Of a stretch of 64,000 nt of DNA, positions 12,386 to 23,510 are shown piece after piece. The translations under genes were made by a program, and so were the position numbers. The notes beneath the pieces are model-generated. The model saw nothing but the letters and a program-made list of their open reading frames with translations. It searched no databases and had not been told where the DNA came from. Each line of letters opens with the position of its first letter. Positions within the stretch are counted from its first letter, which is position 1. The DNA is from Imbricaverruca yamaguchii. Taxonomy: Eukaryota > Arthropoda > Thecostraca > Neoverrucidae. The stretch spans positions 744,501 through 808,500 of the forward strand of contig JAOTOL010001506.1 of NCBI GenBank assembly GCA_034440575.1, given 5' to 3'.

Positions 12386-13936
12386 CTTCAGTAGGTTTAC
12401 CGATGTGAAACACTTCTTCTGAAGTGCTTTGAAATGAATGTTCCTTGCAAGTAAGACGGGTGTAAAAAATTACTCCTAAAAACCGGGCAGCGCGCCGAAA
12501 GGGGATGGGTTCCCCAAACAGCTGGATAGATGGGTCTGGACAGCTTCGACAACGCCGACAAAAATGTATCTCAACGGTTTTTGCAACAGAGAACCCAAGC
12601 CCGTTCTCTGAGCTCCAATTTTCCAAGTGGGATACTGCTAGCTGCAACTGCCGGGCCATCGATGGTGCGCTGGATGTGCAGCACCAAATTGCAACATCAT
12701 CCACGAAAAGTGACCTGCCAATGTGTCGAGGAAGGGACTCGCATATATCATTAATCATGATGGCAAAGAGTGCAACGCTTAGCACACTGCCCTGAGGTAC
12801 TCCTTCCGTCTGTGGATATCTCTCCGACAGGCGGTTTTCAATACGTACACGGAAAACTGGTCTCGACAAAACGTTCTGGAGGAAAAGTCCCATGGAGCCA
12901 CGGATTCCATATCTGAATGCCTTCATAAGAATGCCGCAGCGCCAAGTGGTGTCGTATGCTCCTTGAATATCAAAAAGCACTGCACCAACGTGACGATTCT
13001 GGTGGAAGGCTGCTCGCACCACGGTGTCAAGAGTTAAAAGATGGTCGACAGTACTGCGGTTTTTCCTAAAACCACACTGCGCGTTATTTAAAATGTCGTG
13101 TCGTTCCAGAAACCATGTCGGACGGACATTAACCATCTTCTCCATCAGTTTGCAGAGTGATGATGTGAATGATATTGGTCGGTAGGTCGTCGGGTTTAAG
13201 CTATCCTTGCCGGGCTTTAAGATTGGGATCATAGTAGCTTCACGCCATGTTGATGGAAAGTCGCCTTTGACCCAGAGGGAGTTCATGGTCTTCAACATAG
13301 TAGTAAGTGCATGTGATGGAATGTGTTTCAGCATGTCGTTATGTATTTGGTCGGGGCCTTCAGAAACGTTTCGAAAGGTTCTAATGGCGGAAAGCAACTC
13401 ATCCATGGTGAATGGTTATTTATAGCATAACCTCTCACGGGTGGAAAAGCTAAATGGCTTTATCTCACAGTCTGCTTTGCGGCGTGCGAATATGCAACAT
13501 TTTCACTGTTGCACCGACATCGACTGGATATTGTGCGGGCCATCTCATTGGCCACGTCGACCGGGTGAGTGACGTCACGATCGCCAGCCCGCAGTGCTGG
13601 CAGAGGGACAGAGCTGAATTTGCCGGCGATTCGTTTGATCCTGGACCAGACCTGAGAGACGGGCGTGGTGCGATTCAGCGTGCTAACGTAATCCCTCCAC
13701 GAGGCACGCTTTGCCTCTCGGATAGTTCGCCGTGCGAAGGCCCTAGCCTGCCGGAAGACAATAAGGTTGGCCGTGCTACACGACTTGTCAAAAGCTCTGG
13801 ATGCGCAGCGTCTTGCCCTGATTGCCTTACGACACTCCTCCGTCCACCACGGGACGGGTGTGCGACGAGGAGCGCCAGAAGTAAGAGGAATGGAGTCAGG
13901 GGCGCTCTTGACCAGGACGTTCGCAAATTCATCCAC
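12354..13936 (-). pseudogene. ORF2 reverse transcriptase domain (copy A)
   Basis: Two frames cover the linker and RT. 13936-13460 holds the pre-RT linker (WWTEECRKAIRARR, QARAFARRTIREAKRASW, VWSRIKRIAG). 13406-12354 holds RT blocks: WREATMIPILKPGKD, YRPISFTSSLCKLMEKM, CGFRKNRSTVDHLLTLD, FDIQGAYDTTW, EGVPQGSVLSVALFAI and the catalytic LFVDDVAIW. The active site reads FVDD rather than the commoner YADD. The break between the two frames shows decay. Confidence 0.9.
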
Positions 13937-13981
13937 CGACAGAGGTGAATGTCAGGTGATATTGAAAAAAATATACTCCAG

Positions 13982-14744
13982 TTATGTTTCATATTTTGAC
14001 CGGTCAGCCTTCCTAAAATTCCACCGGCGTGGTCGCGTCCAAAGTACAACGCCATCTCGGTAGTTCAACCATATTGGGAAATGGTCGCTGCCGAGAGGGT
14101 CGTCGGCCACGGTCCAGTTAAAAAGTTGGATGAGCTGTGGACTGCATAGACTCAGGTCCAACGCCGCAGTACGGCCGGAGGGCAGGGTAAAATGGGTCGG
14201 GGTTCCGGTATTTAAAATGCATAACGATTCATCATGCATGAATGATTCTAGGAGCTGACCACGTGCATTTATGTCCTCACATCCCCATGCAGTGTGGTGG
14301 CCGTTGAAATCGCCTAGTATTAAGATCGATGGGGGAAGCTCAGACATCAGGTGTCGTAGCTCATTGGATGGGAACCTAGAACCGGGCGGCAGATAAAGCG
14401 AGCAAATAGATATAACCCGATGGCTAAAATGCACTCTTGCTGCAACGGCCTGCAATTTGGCATGCAACACTAATCTCCGCGCTGCGACGTCGTGGTGGAC
14501 GGCCAGCAGCGCACCACCGTGTGCAATTGTGTCGGATGGCGTATCGTTTCGAAAAACAGAGTAGCATTTGAGGTTGAACAAGTAGTCCGGTGTCACCGTA
14601 GTTTCCTGCAGACATATGGCCGCCGAAGTGTGGCGATTTAGACGGAGTGTGGCGATTCGACCAGCATAGAAGAGCCTGCAGCTCTTCGATGCTGGTCCTC
14701 AAACCCCTGCAGTTCCACTGTAAAATGGACCGAGGCTGAACCAT
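13982..14744 (-). pseudogene. ORF2 endonuclease domain (copy A)
   Basis: Begins MVQPRSILQWNCRGLR, the usual start of an APE-type retrotransposon endonuclease. After a frame change it continues with QETTVTPDYL, ICSLYLPPG, ILGDFNGHHTAWG, TPTHFTLPSGRTAALDLSL and the catalytic SDHFPIW. The frame change near 14625-14655 is explained by a 19-bp direct duplication containing ATCGCCACACT, so this is a recent slippage-type lesion in an otherwise well-kept domain. Confidence 0.88.
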
Positions 14745-14916
14745 TTAAAACGAATTAAAGTAGGTATGTAGAAATATCAGAGTTACTATCATCACCGAAC
14801 AATCGCGCAGATCCATTGTAAAAACAATGAGTGCATGGGTTGACAGCGTGCAGCGTGTATGAAATATGTTGTGTATATTTAAAAAAGGAGGTAAAATAGG
14901 TCATTTCACGACGAAC

Positions 14917-16640
14917 TTAACGGAGCTCACGAATTAGTCGGTGCATCAGGGGCACACCGGTACTCGGTCCGCGGGACTGGGTCCTAGGGCGGGAGCTCGG
15001 CGATCCTTGGTCCGGCGGAAAGCCAGACTTCGGCAGGCCTCGCTTCTTGGCACCCAGTCGGAGTGGGGGTGGGGGTGTGGGAGGGCCCATGCTGTAGGAA
15101 GCCGGTCCCTCCACTCGCCGCCTTGGCGACGGGGTGGCCGGCCTTTGGGGTGGAGCCTTGTCAGCGCCTTGGCGGCTCATCGCTCGGGCCTTCTCCATGT
15201 CAATGAGCCGCGCTCGCTTCGCTTCACGAGCTCGCCTTTCGGCTTCTTGATGAGTAAGCCTGGCCTCGGATATTTGAAAAGGTCGGTCTGTACTACGAGA
15301 CGGCGATGGAGGCGCAGAAGTAGAGGTTGAAAGGGAGGGCGAGGTCTGATTCGGAGGAAGCGCGGAGGGTTCAGGGAGGGAGGAGGTGGAAATGAGTGAT
15401 TTGGAGGTGGTGGCGGTACATGAAAGAGGTGAAGGGGGATTGGAGGAAGGAGGCGGAGGATTCATGGTGGGTTGGTAGGGGTTCGGCTTGGATGGAGGAG
15501 ATCGAACGGGTCTCTTTGACGGGTGGACCTGTGTCCACTCCCCATATCTAGATGTTGTTTGGGATGAGGTCTCGGACGGCTCGTTGGCGGCCCCACTGGT
15601 GGTAGGTGGGGCTATGGTTTCCTCGGCAACGCTTTGGGTTGGCCGCCCCTGCCTCACCGGAGACGCAAGAGGAAGGCCAAAGGCTTGAAGGAGGGAAGTC
15701 AACTGAACGATGAGATCAGATGCCTTTTTGGGCTGTATGTGTTGCGGAGGTGTCAGACCATGGACTGGTGTATTTTTCAATTTCGAAGAGTAAGACGTTT
15801 TGGATGTGATCGGTCATATAAGTCTCTTGCTTCCCGAAAGGTTATTTTTTTGTGTGTGTTTGATCGCTATGATTTCTTTTTCCCTCAAGTACGAAGGGCA
15901 AGTTCGGTCAAAAGATGTGTGGTGGCTTCGTTCTCTCTCACAGTTCACACACTGGGGGTCGAGGAAGTGAATGCTCGAAAGTATATCATTCGAGGCACAC
16001 TTATCACATGCTGGGCGATTTCTACAAAAAATGAGTCGTATGCCCATATCTTTGGCACCTAAAACAGCGCAATGGGTTGGGGAGGAAGAGACGCACCTTC
16101 ACACGCGCGTACCCCACACGTATTTCTGATGGTATGTCTGTTCTGTTAAAAGTCAAAATTATGTTATTTGTCGGGACTGTGTTCGCGCCTCTTCTCACCA
16201 TCATCCTTCTCGCTTCCATGACTCCAACCTCGGACAATCCATCAACTATCTCGTCCTCAGGTACGCCGCTCAGGTCAAAGCGGTTTATTATTCCTCGAGA
16301 TGTGCTTTTTGTTCGATGGGGTTCTACTTAAACTTCGATACTCTCATCCACTCTCGTGTCACCTCTCCGCACACTGTACACGAACTCAGATATCCTCAAG
16401 GCAATCTCCGCCTCCTTAGCCACCACAAACTCAACCTCCAAAGCACCATCCTTCAACCTCTCACATCTAGCGATGTTCCCAAATCTGTCGCATCCGTTTC
16501 GTCGTTGAAATGGAGATAAAGATGCAAGCCTCATCGTAAGTCCTCTGAAAATGAGGACTCGAGGTGTAGGGGGAACGTTAGCGCTGTCTGTGTTAGGGGA
16601 GCCCCGACCCACGACGGGTGGGGGCAGGTCTGGCCCCTAC
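14917..16640 (-). pseudogene. ORF1 nucleic-acid-binding protein (copy A)
   Basis: N-terminal block PRVLIFRGLTMRLASLSPFQ, then RCERLKDGALEVEF and VYSVRRGDTRVDESIEV. After a frame change come NNIILTFNRTDIPSEIRVGY and a zinc knuckle CFRCQRYGHT. Further shifted frames give CDKCASN, CVNCERERSHHTSFDRTC and YLREKEIIAIKH. The C-terminal 15780-14917 frame is Pro/Ser-rich with TQVHPSKRPVR and basic ends. ORF1 proteins of this type coat the RNA. At least three frame changes make it non-functional. Confidence 0.82.
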
Positions 16641-17264
16641 GAGAGGGACCAGGGGCGTTTTTGGTTATTCTGGTTGCCATGTAGTGTGTTTTTGATTCTG
16701 CTCCTCGGGCGCCCTACCGCATAGGGCTGGGGGGAAGCCTGGGTCCCGCGAAAGGAGGTGGCCAGGCGCCCGAGGAGCTATACGGGGCAGGCGACGCTTT
16801 TACCAGGCCGGGAGAGAGACTCACCACCCCGACCAGGATCCAGCGCCGCCCACCCCTTGACCCCGGTCGGCCGGACCGGCAGGCACTGGGAAACCCAGGC
16901 CACCAGCCCGAGGCAACCTGCCACTTGACCCGCGTGAGGCCCCACGAGCCCGCCCGCCCGTCCGGGATATCGGGACCAAAAAGGCGTGTTGGTCACCCCG
17001 TCACAACTAGCACCGTGCGACGGGAGACCTCAACCTTCAGGACTCCGTCAACCCCGGGGGGCGGGCCGAGGGGGCCCGGCTACCCAGATAAAACTGAGCT
17101 GGTGGGCAGGACCGGGGAAGTTACCCTGCCTGCTCATAGTAAGGAGTGATATAGTGATATATCATAGTATAGTAAGCCTGCTCATAGTGGTGTTGCAGGG
17201 CCAAGTGAAGGATATGGATGATGGGATGAGATGGGCATTGTAATGGGATCGTATGGACGGAAGG
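16614..17264 (-). mobile_element. GC-rich 5' UTR of I-like copy A (inner part)
   Basis: Matches 29600-30160 of copy B and 61930-62220 of copy C, including CCCGTATAG, CTCCCGGCCGG and GGTGGGCGGTGCTGGATCC-type blocks. No ORF of its own. In this family the internal promoter would be expected in the 5' UTR; that is inference. Confidence 0.75.
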
Positions 17265-18106
17265 CAATACGCTATGTTGTTTCAAGTGGAAGGGCGTGTT
17301 TTTCTATGTCGCATTTACTAGTCGATTTACCGCGTTTTGGAAGAAGAAAATACATTTTAAAGATGTGAGCCGTATGCGTGAAGAATGCGGAGTCAAGCAC
17401 ATGCGAATTTGAATTGGCGTTCAATATCGGCGTTGAAGGAACAGCCAGTTAAATTTAAGTTATTTTCGCTTTGTTCTGGAATTGGTTGACATTTTTGGTT
17501 AACCCATCGTTCCCTCAGTTACTTTGAGTTTTTCCCGCCATGGAACGTGATGTTTGTGGTGAAGAACCTTCGCTCACGCAAGGAATAGTATAGCCGATTC
17601 AAATTAGCGATGTGCTACTTGTTGAACGCGGGCAGAGTTCCTCATGACAAACTAAAGGGTTTAATTAATGAAAACTTCGAAGATGAAGAAGTTACAGCGG
17701 AAACAGAAGAAACAGCCAACTCTCGATTGCTTCAGCATGTTGAGGAGGGAATTCGAGCCGGCAGTTGTCGAGGCCAAATCAAGAATACGGGCTTATTTTC
17801 CTCACGAAAAGAATCTCGAGCTCACAAGGTCATCATTTTTATATTAGATTGTATATATTTGCTTACTTGTCCCTATGTATCCTCCTCCTACCTGCTGTTT
17901 GTTGAGCGAGGCGCCGATACTGGCTGACTCGCCCCATGCTGCAGTGTCCTCACCTTACCCAGTCTCAACACCCAGCCTTACATCCTTCCCAATATCCTAT
18001 CGCCTATCATATACCAATTCCTGTTGATCTCACTCATTTCGACGGGCACGATAATAGCCACCGTGGTCTGTGGATGTGTCTGCAGTAAATACAAATATAC
18101 AAATAC
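17265..18106 (+). mobile_element. 842-bp unidentified insertion inside the 5' UTR of copy A
   Basis: Absent from copy B, whose UTR runs straight across this point. It is flanked by a 5-bp duplication GAAGG (17260-17264 and 18107-18111) and ends on the plus strand with ACAAATATACAAATAC, a retroposon-like tail. It contains a 105-codon frame (17610-17927) with an acidic stretch (LINENFEDEEVTAETEETAN) that I do not recognise. It may be a SINE-like or other short retroposon, or a processed fragment. Confidence 0.6.
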
Positions 18107-18230
18107 GAAGGACGAGTGAGGCACTCCTGGTCTCACCCCTCGCCGGCATGATGGTCGCCGGGTCATTGGGGCACTCAATCATCCCCCTCCACCGCGTAAA
18201 GGTGGTGCTTCATCGGGGGGGGGGGGATAT

Positions 18231-18319
18231 CTAGCATAGTTCTAGAAATCTTAGGGGGCAGACATCTGCCCCCCGGGATATGCGAAGTTGGCGCGGACCT
18301 CCGGACGTGCTAATGTTAA
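18231..18319. mobile_element. TTAA element copy 1, distal end
   Basis: Remaining end of the element begun at 9921. It has the target duplication CTAGCATAGTT, the palindrome GGGGGCAGACATCTGCCCCC, the terminal inverted repeat (reverse complement CATTAGCACGTCCGG) and TTAA at 18316-18319. It matches 35807-35890 of copy 2. Confidence 0.88.
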
Positions 18320-18740
18320 AGACAGGAACTGGGATTTCCTCACAGTGTGGAATAGGTCGAATTGCCGAGGGAATACTGGGATATGAGAGTTTATGCCGGG
18401 TTTTCTTGCCGACACCTTCCGTGTTGACCATGCAAAAAAGCAGTCCGTTACATGGTCCTTGGGTTCGCGCCAAACTACGGGCACTCCAAAAGGCAGCCCC
18501 TTTCGTTTTCCTTTCGTCCAGTCACGGAGATGTTCCTCACATCATGACACACAACATGAGGAGCCCATGCTTTGTCTTGGTCGCCAAAGGGGACTTCGAA
18601 GTAGGCTTTATAGGCACGCCTCACAAACGATGTTTTATTGCGCCTCTGGTGCGAAAGTGTGTAGCAGCCACATATATAACAGAATACATCTGGCTTATTT
18701 ACACATGTATGTCTACTTGTAGAAGCCATAATCGGATATG
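18316..18740 (-). pseudogene. N-terminal part of the split multi-copy gene
   Basis: On the minus strand it starts with MASTSRHTC and NKPDVFCYICGCYTL, then SFVRRAYKAYFEVPFGDQDK, WAPHVVC, and in shifted frames HLRDWTKGKRKGLPFG, VPVVWREPKDHVTDCFF and MVNTEGVGKKTRHKLSYPS, ending IPVPVF at the TTAA. These are the N-terminal blocks of the same family as 8433-9920. Two frame changes are visible. Removing the insertion and one TTAA joins PVPVF to KDLSASEDED in frame. Confidence 0.82.
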
Positions 18741-19180
18741 AAACAAAGAAAAACAGGGGTTATTTTCGTATAAAAGTATGCAAATACTGAATTATTTATA
18801 ATAGGTATGATATACAATAATATAATATGATTACAATATATATATTATATGAATGATATTAATTAAATATATAACTATATCAGAATTTGTTCTGGTGGTC
18901 TTCAACAGTTGTGACTCATATAAAGCTCAAATACACACTTAGGTGGTTATTTGAGGCTAATATGAAGCTCCTGTGACCCTTAGATCTCAAGCTATCCATA
19001 ATCTAAAGCACAATGGGTGTCCTGCTTTGCAAAAATCAAAAGTTTCAAATTGCAAGAAAACTAGAGCTTGTAGAGGAAAACCGACTTCAGATTTGAAATT
19101 AGCGTTATAAAAATACACAGAATTAGGTGGAAAATCTAACGCACCAGAAAGCGAGAAAAAAATGTTGTTTGTTGTTCCCC
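18741..19180. other. AT-rich spacer
   Basis: AT-rich sequence with TATA/ATAT runs near 18790-18870. No gene, RNA or repeat boundary recognised. Confidence 0.4.
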
Positions 19181-19181
19181 T

Positions 19182-20085
19182 GTGTTATCATATCGTACAG
19201 TCTCCTCCGGAGTGGTCTCGGTACCTGGCTCTGTCTCCTCTGTACAGGTCTGGGTGCCGCCTGCCCCGGTCTCCTCCATCAGCGGCCTGATCAGACCTCT
19301 GGACAGGTATGGGTGTCTGTCTTGGTCTCCTCCATCTGGACAGGTATCAGACCTATGGTCAGACCTCCGGACAGATCTCGGTGCTTGTCCCGATTCTCCC
19401 TGGACGGGTCCAAGTGTGTGTTCCGGTCTCCTTCATCAGCGGCCTGCGTTGTATCTCGGACAAATATCTGTGCTTGTCCCGATCTGCTCTGGACAGGTCC
19501 GGTGTCTGTCCTGGTCTCCTCCATCAGCGGCCTGTGTCAGACCTCTGGACAATGGGCGCTGCATGACCGAAGCAGTCGATGCGCCCCTAAGCCCAAATAA
19601 CCAACCAGACCTCTGGACAGGTATCGGTGTCTGTTCCGGTCTCCTCCATCTGGACAGGTGTCAGACCTCTGGTCAGACCACCTCGGTGCTTGTCCCGATC
19701 TCCTCTGGACAGGTCCTAGTCTCTGTCCTGGTCTCCTCCATCAGCGGCCTGTATCTGACCTCTGGTCAGACCTCTGGACAGACCTCGGCGCTTGTCCTGA
19801 TCTCCCCTGGACAGGTCCTAATGTCTGTCCTGGTCTGCTCCATCAGCGGCCTGTGTCTGACCTCTGGTCAGACCTCCGGTCAAACCTCTCGACAGACCTC
19901 GCTGCTTGTCCCGATTTCCTCTGGGCAGGTCCTAGTGTGTGTCCTGGTCTCCTCCATCAGCGGCCTGTGTCTGACCTCTGGGCAGGTGTGGGTGTCTGTC
20001 CCGGTCTCCTCTAGACAGGTATCGGTGCCAGGCTTGGACTCCTCTGGTTAGGTCTGGGTACATGTCCTGGTCTCCTACGAGCAGT
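19182..20085. repeat. Degenerate minisatellite (units about 90-220 bp)
   Basis: The phrases CTCCATCAGCGGCCTG, CTCTGGACAGGTC, CAGACCTC and TGTCCCGATCTCC recur with irregular spacing; the first occurs at least six times. Internal 20-30-bp subrepeats make up the longer units. Long open frames arise because the unit lacks stops; composition is not protein-like. Confidence 0.85.
19552..19605 (+). mobile_element. 54-bp I-like retrotransposon 3' stub inside the minisatellite
   Basis: The sequence from TGGGCGCTGCATGACC to CCCAAATAACCAAC matches the last bases of I-like copy A. It is flanked by 14-bp direct repeats CAGACCTCTGGACA (19538-19551 and 19606-19619). The flank is itself a minisatellite motif, so the duplication is suggestive rather than proven. 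Confidence 0.75.
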
Positions 20086-21840
20086 ACAACCATGACAATT
20101 TCTGAACTCGCTTCCGCCTGGAGGGGTACCCTTTCCGTCCGAGGGGAGACTTCGGCCAGAAAAAAAAAATTAGAAGGGGGGTGGGGGAATTCAAGCACAC
20201 TGAATAAGCACCTTTTCTCTCGGATGAGGCTTCTGACTAAACAAAAATATAGGGGTTCGCTCGAGCCTTCTCGGACGGGCGCCTTTTCCCGGATAGAGGA
20301 ACGGCCACCATTCGTGGGACGGAAGCACATTCCCCCAATCCTCTTCCCCCTGTATCTGCCCCTGACTCTGGCATCTGCAAGCTAGCAGCTGGCCGAGTTC
20401 AGGCTATTACAGCTTTCTCCTTTCTCCGAAGGAGATAGACCTCTAGCCAACGCAGACAGGTTGTGCGTTTCGGATGAGTGGAATCTAAGAAGACAGCCAA
20501 GTTTGACCTGCTGGTAGTAAGCCTTTCTATGTAAATCACCACGCAGGTGCGGATATTATCACGGCCTAGACGCCCAGTTCCTTGGCCCTTCTTGACGCCC
20601 TGAGACGTAGATTAGCGCAATTGCGAGAGGCCATCCTGGAAGTCCTATTGCCCTGCCAGCAGCTCGGAGACCAGAGACCTTGTACAGCTGCTCCAGGGGA
20701 TGCACTTCGAACTGGGTACAACAGGAGATGCCCTACACATCCGTAAACTGTTCAATAATATCTCTCCGACGGCTGCCGCAGGCAGCTTGAGCAGCATTGT
20801 CGCTGCCATCAGAGGAAGCTTCTCTGGGTCAACTGGTTACCGCAGCTGACAGATTCTTGGAAGTTCAGGTCTAGTTTCAGCAATGGCGGCAGGATACTCA
20901 GCAGCGCAGACGGTGCCAGTCGGCGCAGTGTCTCCAGACACCGGTACGCTGGCCACACTACAGAGCATATTGGCGACGTTATCGGTAGCGTTCAGTCACC
21001 CAGAAATCGTCCTGAGTTATTAGAGTAAAATTAAGAGAGGCCTGTTAGCAGAAATTATGTCCAACCAAGTATCCGCAATCCGGACGAGGTTTTCGTAGAC
21101 TATCACTCAGGTCACAAATTCTGAGCTCCAGGCTGGAGCACAGCTTCCCTAGGAGACGGAAAGGCTTCAGACTGAGGGAATGTAGCAGATGCTTCAGGAT
21201 TGGGTGCAGTAGTCAGCTCTCGACCGGTCTAAGATTCCACACACAGATGCTGCTGTGACCCGTACTGGAGCCGACGTTGGAGACGCGCCGGCTGACACTG
21301 TCGTCACCAACACATTGCCACCGTCAACTGCCATAATAGAGGCTGAAGATCAGACACAAAAACAAAAGATCTTACCTCAGAACCTTATGTTCTGGCTAGG
21401 ACGCCCATTCAATAATCAGCGAATGGTTTGCTCCTCCTGTTTTGACGACAAAAAAATAATCCTCCTCAACACTTGTTTTCAACAGCAATGACCATCCACC
21501 AGGGGACACGTACATCTGTGCATGTCTCTGGTGGTGCTGGCACATGGCTCACCTGGCTGTCAGTTGAACATCGCCGTCGGCGTACTCGACGACAAGTCTG
21601 GAGCCACCCAGGCACACCTGATGAAGCTGCTGCAGTGTATGGCGGGCTGTGCTAATCGACTGGAACCTGCCAATAATGGTGGGACACCAATGTTACTCAT
21701 GTTCCTGCCACCCTCAGGGGAATTAACCAACAATTACTTGTTGATGAATACACACAGATGAAAGACGCTCTCGAGACCGACGGGATAAACGTTAAGTTAG
21801 AAGAAATGAATAGCATTATTCAAACACAAAGTAGATAATG
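20086..21840. other. Unassigned mixed sequence
   Basis: Moderately GC-rich, with short interrupted frames. Stretches such as LVTAADRFLEV near 20830 and VLAHGSPGCQLNIAVGVLDD near 21530 look protein-like but broken. It could be a decayed retroelement gag, but I cannot support an identification. Confidence 0.3.
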
Positions 21841-22562
21841 GCATACTATACTTAGCTTACATAGTTCTGGCTTTGTGCACTGTGATACTGGCAGTAAGTA
21901 CTGGCAGTACCTACATGATTGATATGCAGCACAGCCCATTACTTATCTGCAAACCAGTGGTGCTCAAATTAACATGTTGAAAAGCTTTACACAGAAATGG
22001 CCCAAATCCATAAAAAGCTCATTTTTACTTAGGCACACCATTAAAAACTTAGGCAAGTTCATTATCAAACATCTATTCATATAAAGCACCATCCCCTAAT
22101 CACATTCTGCACAGATTGAAATATGGAGGAAGTTGTCAGAAATATTTCCAAACAAGCAATGCAAACAGCTTAGAAAAGTATGAAACTGATCATGAATCTA
22201 GCATCAATGCAGTATCCTAATCTGGCATCAATATGACCATTTTGTGATGTATGTACTTTGATATATCACTCACCGTGCATATATTGCTTTTTTCCTTCTG
22301 CATTGCTTGAACACTTTTACTTCCTCTGCACCAAAATAGCTCAGAAGATCCCTGCATTCTTCTTCCCTCAAAACCGTTGGCAAATGAGAAATTATCAGTG
22401 AAGATGTCATTGTATTATGAACACAAAGGACTTCTTTTCTGTGAAATGGGTGTTGAAATATTAATATATAATCTAAATGGTGATTTCATAGATAATCACA
22501 TTGACATCACCATATCATAGTATGCTACAGCATTGTAAAATGATCAACTGCCACAATGTTCA

Positions 22563-22660
22563 TGTTCATGCAGTATATGCATTATATGCATATACTGTTT
22601 ATGTTCAGTATATGCATTATATGCATATACCGTTTATGTTCAATATATGCATTATATATC
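22563..22660. repeat. Short tandem repeat with palindromic core
   Basis: Three copies of a roughly 33-38-bp unit containing ATATGCATTATATGCATAT, the core itself nearly self-complementary. Confidence 0.75.
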
Positions 22661-23226
22661 TATTCAATCTTTAATTCAGAGTAAAATTAAAGTGAGTTGC
22701 ACAGGAAAAAGAGCATGACCAGGGAAAAGAAAGAAAAGGGAAATGTGAAGGGAAATAGGGAAGAGAGAGAGAGAGAGAGGAAGAAAGCAAAGAGATAGTG
22801 GAATGGGAGAAGAGAGAGAGAGAAAGGGAGATGGGAATATTAGAAGAAAGAGAAGAGGACACACAGAAAAAAGAATGAACAGGAGTGCACAGAGAGTAAA
22901 GGAGACAAAATGGATAAAAAGAGATTACAAGAAAGAAAGAGGTGGGAATAAGACAGCAAGAGAGGACAAGAGCACAAGTAGAGAAAAAGGGAACAAGTGG
23001 CTTTGAGCTGCACTCTTTCTAGCATATCTAGCTATGTAGGGGCTCCATGTTGGTACTTGTTACAGCATATTCCAAGTTGAGTTGGACAAAGGCTAAATGT
23101 ATTTTTCATAACTTCCTGCTCTGATACCTCACACTCCAATTAATGGTTTCCAGCACTCCAATTTCCCTAACCCTAGCTGAGGTACATTGTTTTGTGCTAT
23201 TTTACATCCATTCAGGTGTTACTCTG
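22661..23226. other. AT-rich spacer with purine-rich tract
   Basis: From about 22740 to 23000 the plus strand is strongly purine-rich (GA-rich with AAAG runs). No gene recognised. Confidence 0.4.
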
Positions 23227-23510
23227 TCTCCCAACTAAAAAGTATGCATTTGTAGAGGAAATGAGTGGTCATGTTATGTTCAGCAACTTCATAAACATTG
23301 CATTAGGAGAAGAAAGAACCAAATCTGAAATTACCTTAAAATGCCAATTCATTCAGAACAGAATTTTGTCTCCCAACTAAAAAGTATGCATTTGCAGAGG
23401 AAATGAGTGGTCATGTTATGGTCAGCAACTTCATAAACATTGCATCAGGAGAATACAAAATCCCAAATCTGAAATTACCTTAAAATGCCAATTCATTCAC
23501 AACATAATTA
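23227..23510. repeat. Tandem duplication of about 140 bp
   Basis: Two copies (about 23228-23361 and 23370-23508) share CCCAACTAAAAAGTATGCAT at the start and TGCCAATTCATTCA at the end, with few differences. Confidence 0.85.

Larger units (their letters stand above)
10835..18230 (-). mobile_element. I-like non-LTR retrotransposon, copy A (near full length, inactive)
   Basis: A 7.4-kb insertion flanked by an 11-bp target duplication (CTAGCATAGTT at 10824-10834 and 18231-18241). Read on the minus strand it has: a 5' C-run and GC-rich UTR; ORF1 with zinc knuckles; ORF2 with apurinic-type endonuclease, reverse transcriptase, RNase H and a C-terminal Cys/His segment; and a 3' end with a GGGCGC...GCGCCC stem followed by AAGCCCAAATAACCAACC. 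RNase H after RT points to the I group (I/Nimb-like), inferred from domain order. A separate 842-bp insert lies in its 5' UTR. ORFs are frameshifted, so it is dead, but it is the most complete of the three copies here. Confidence 0.9.

Noticed and set aside
19182..20051. A 289-codon plus-strand frame
   Set aside because: It coincides with the irregular minisatellite and repeats the same phrases; it is also interrupted by a retrotransposon stub.
20800..21050. LTR-retrotransposon gag remnant
   Set aside because: A few protein-like phrases occur but no zinc knuckle, protease, RT or LTR boundaries were seen.
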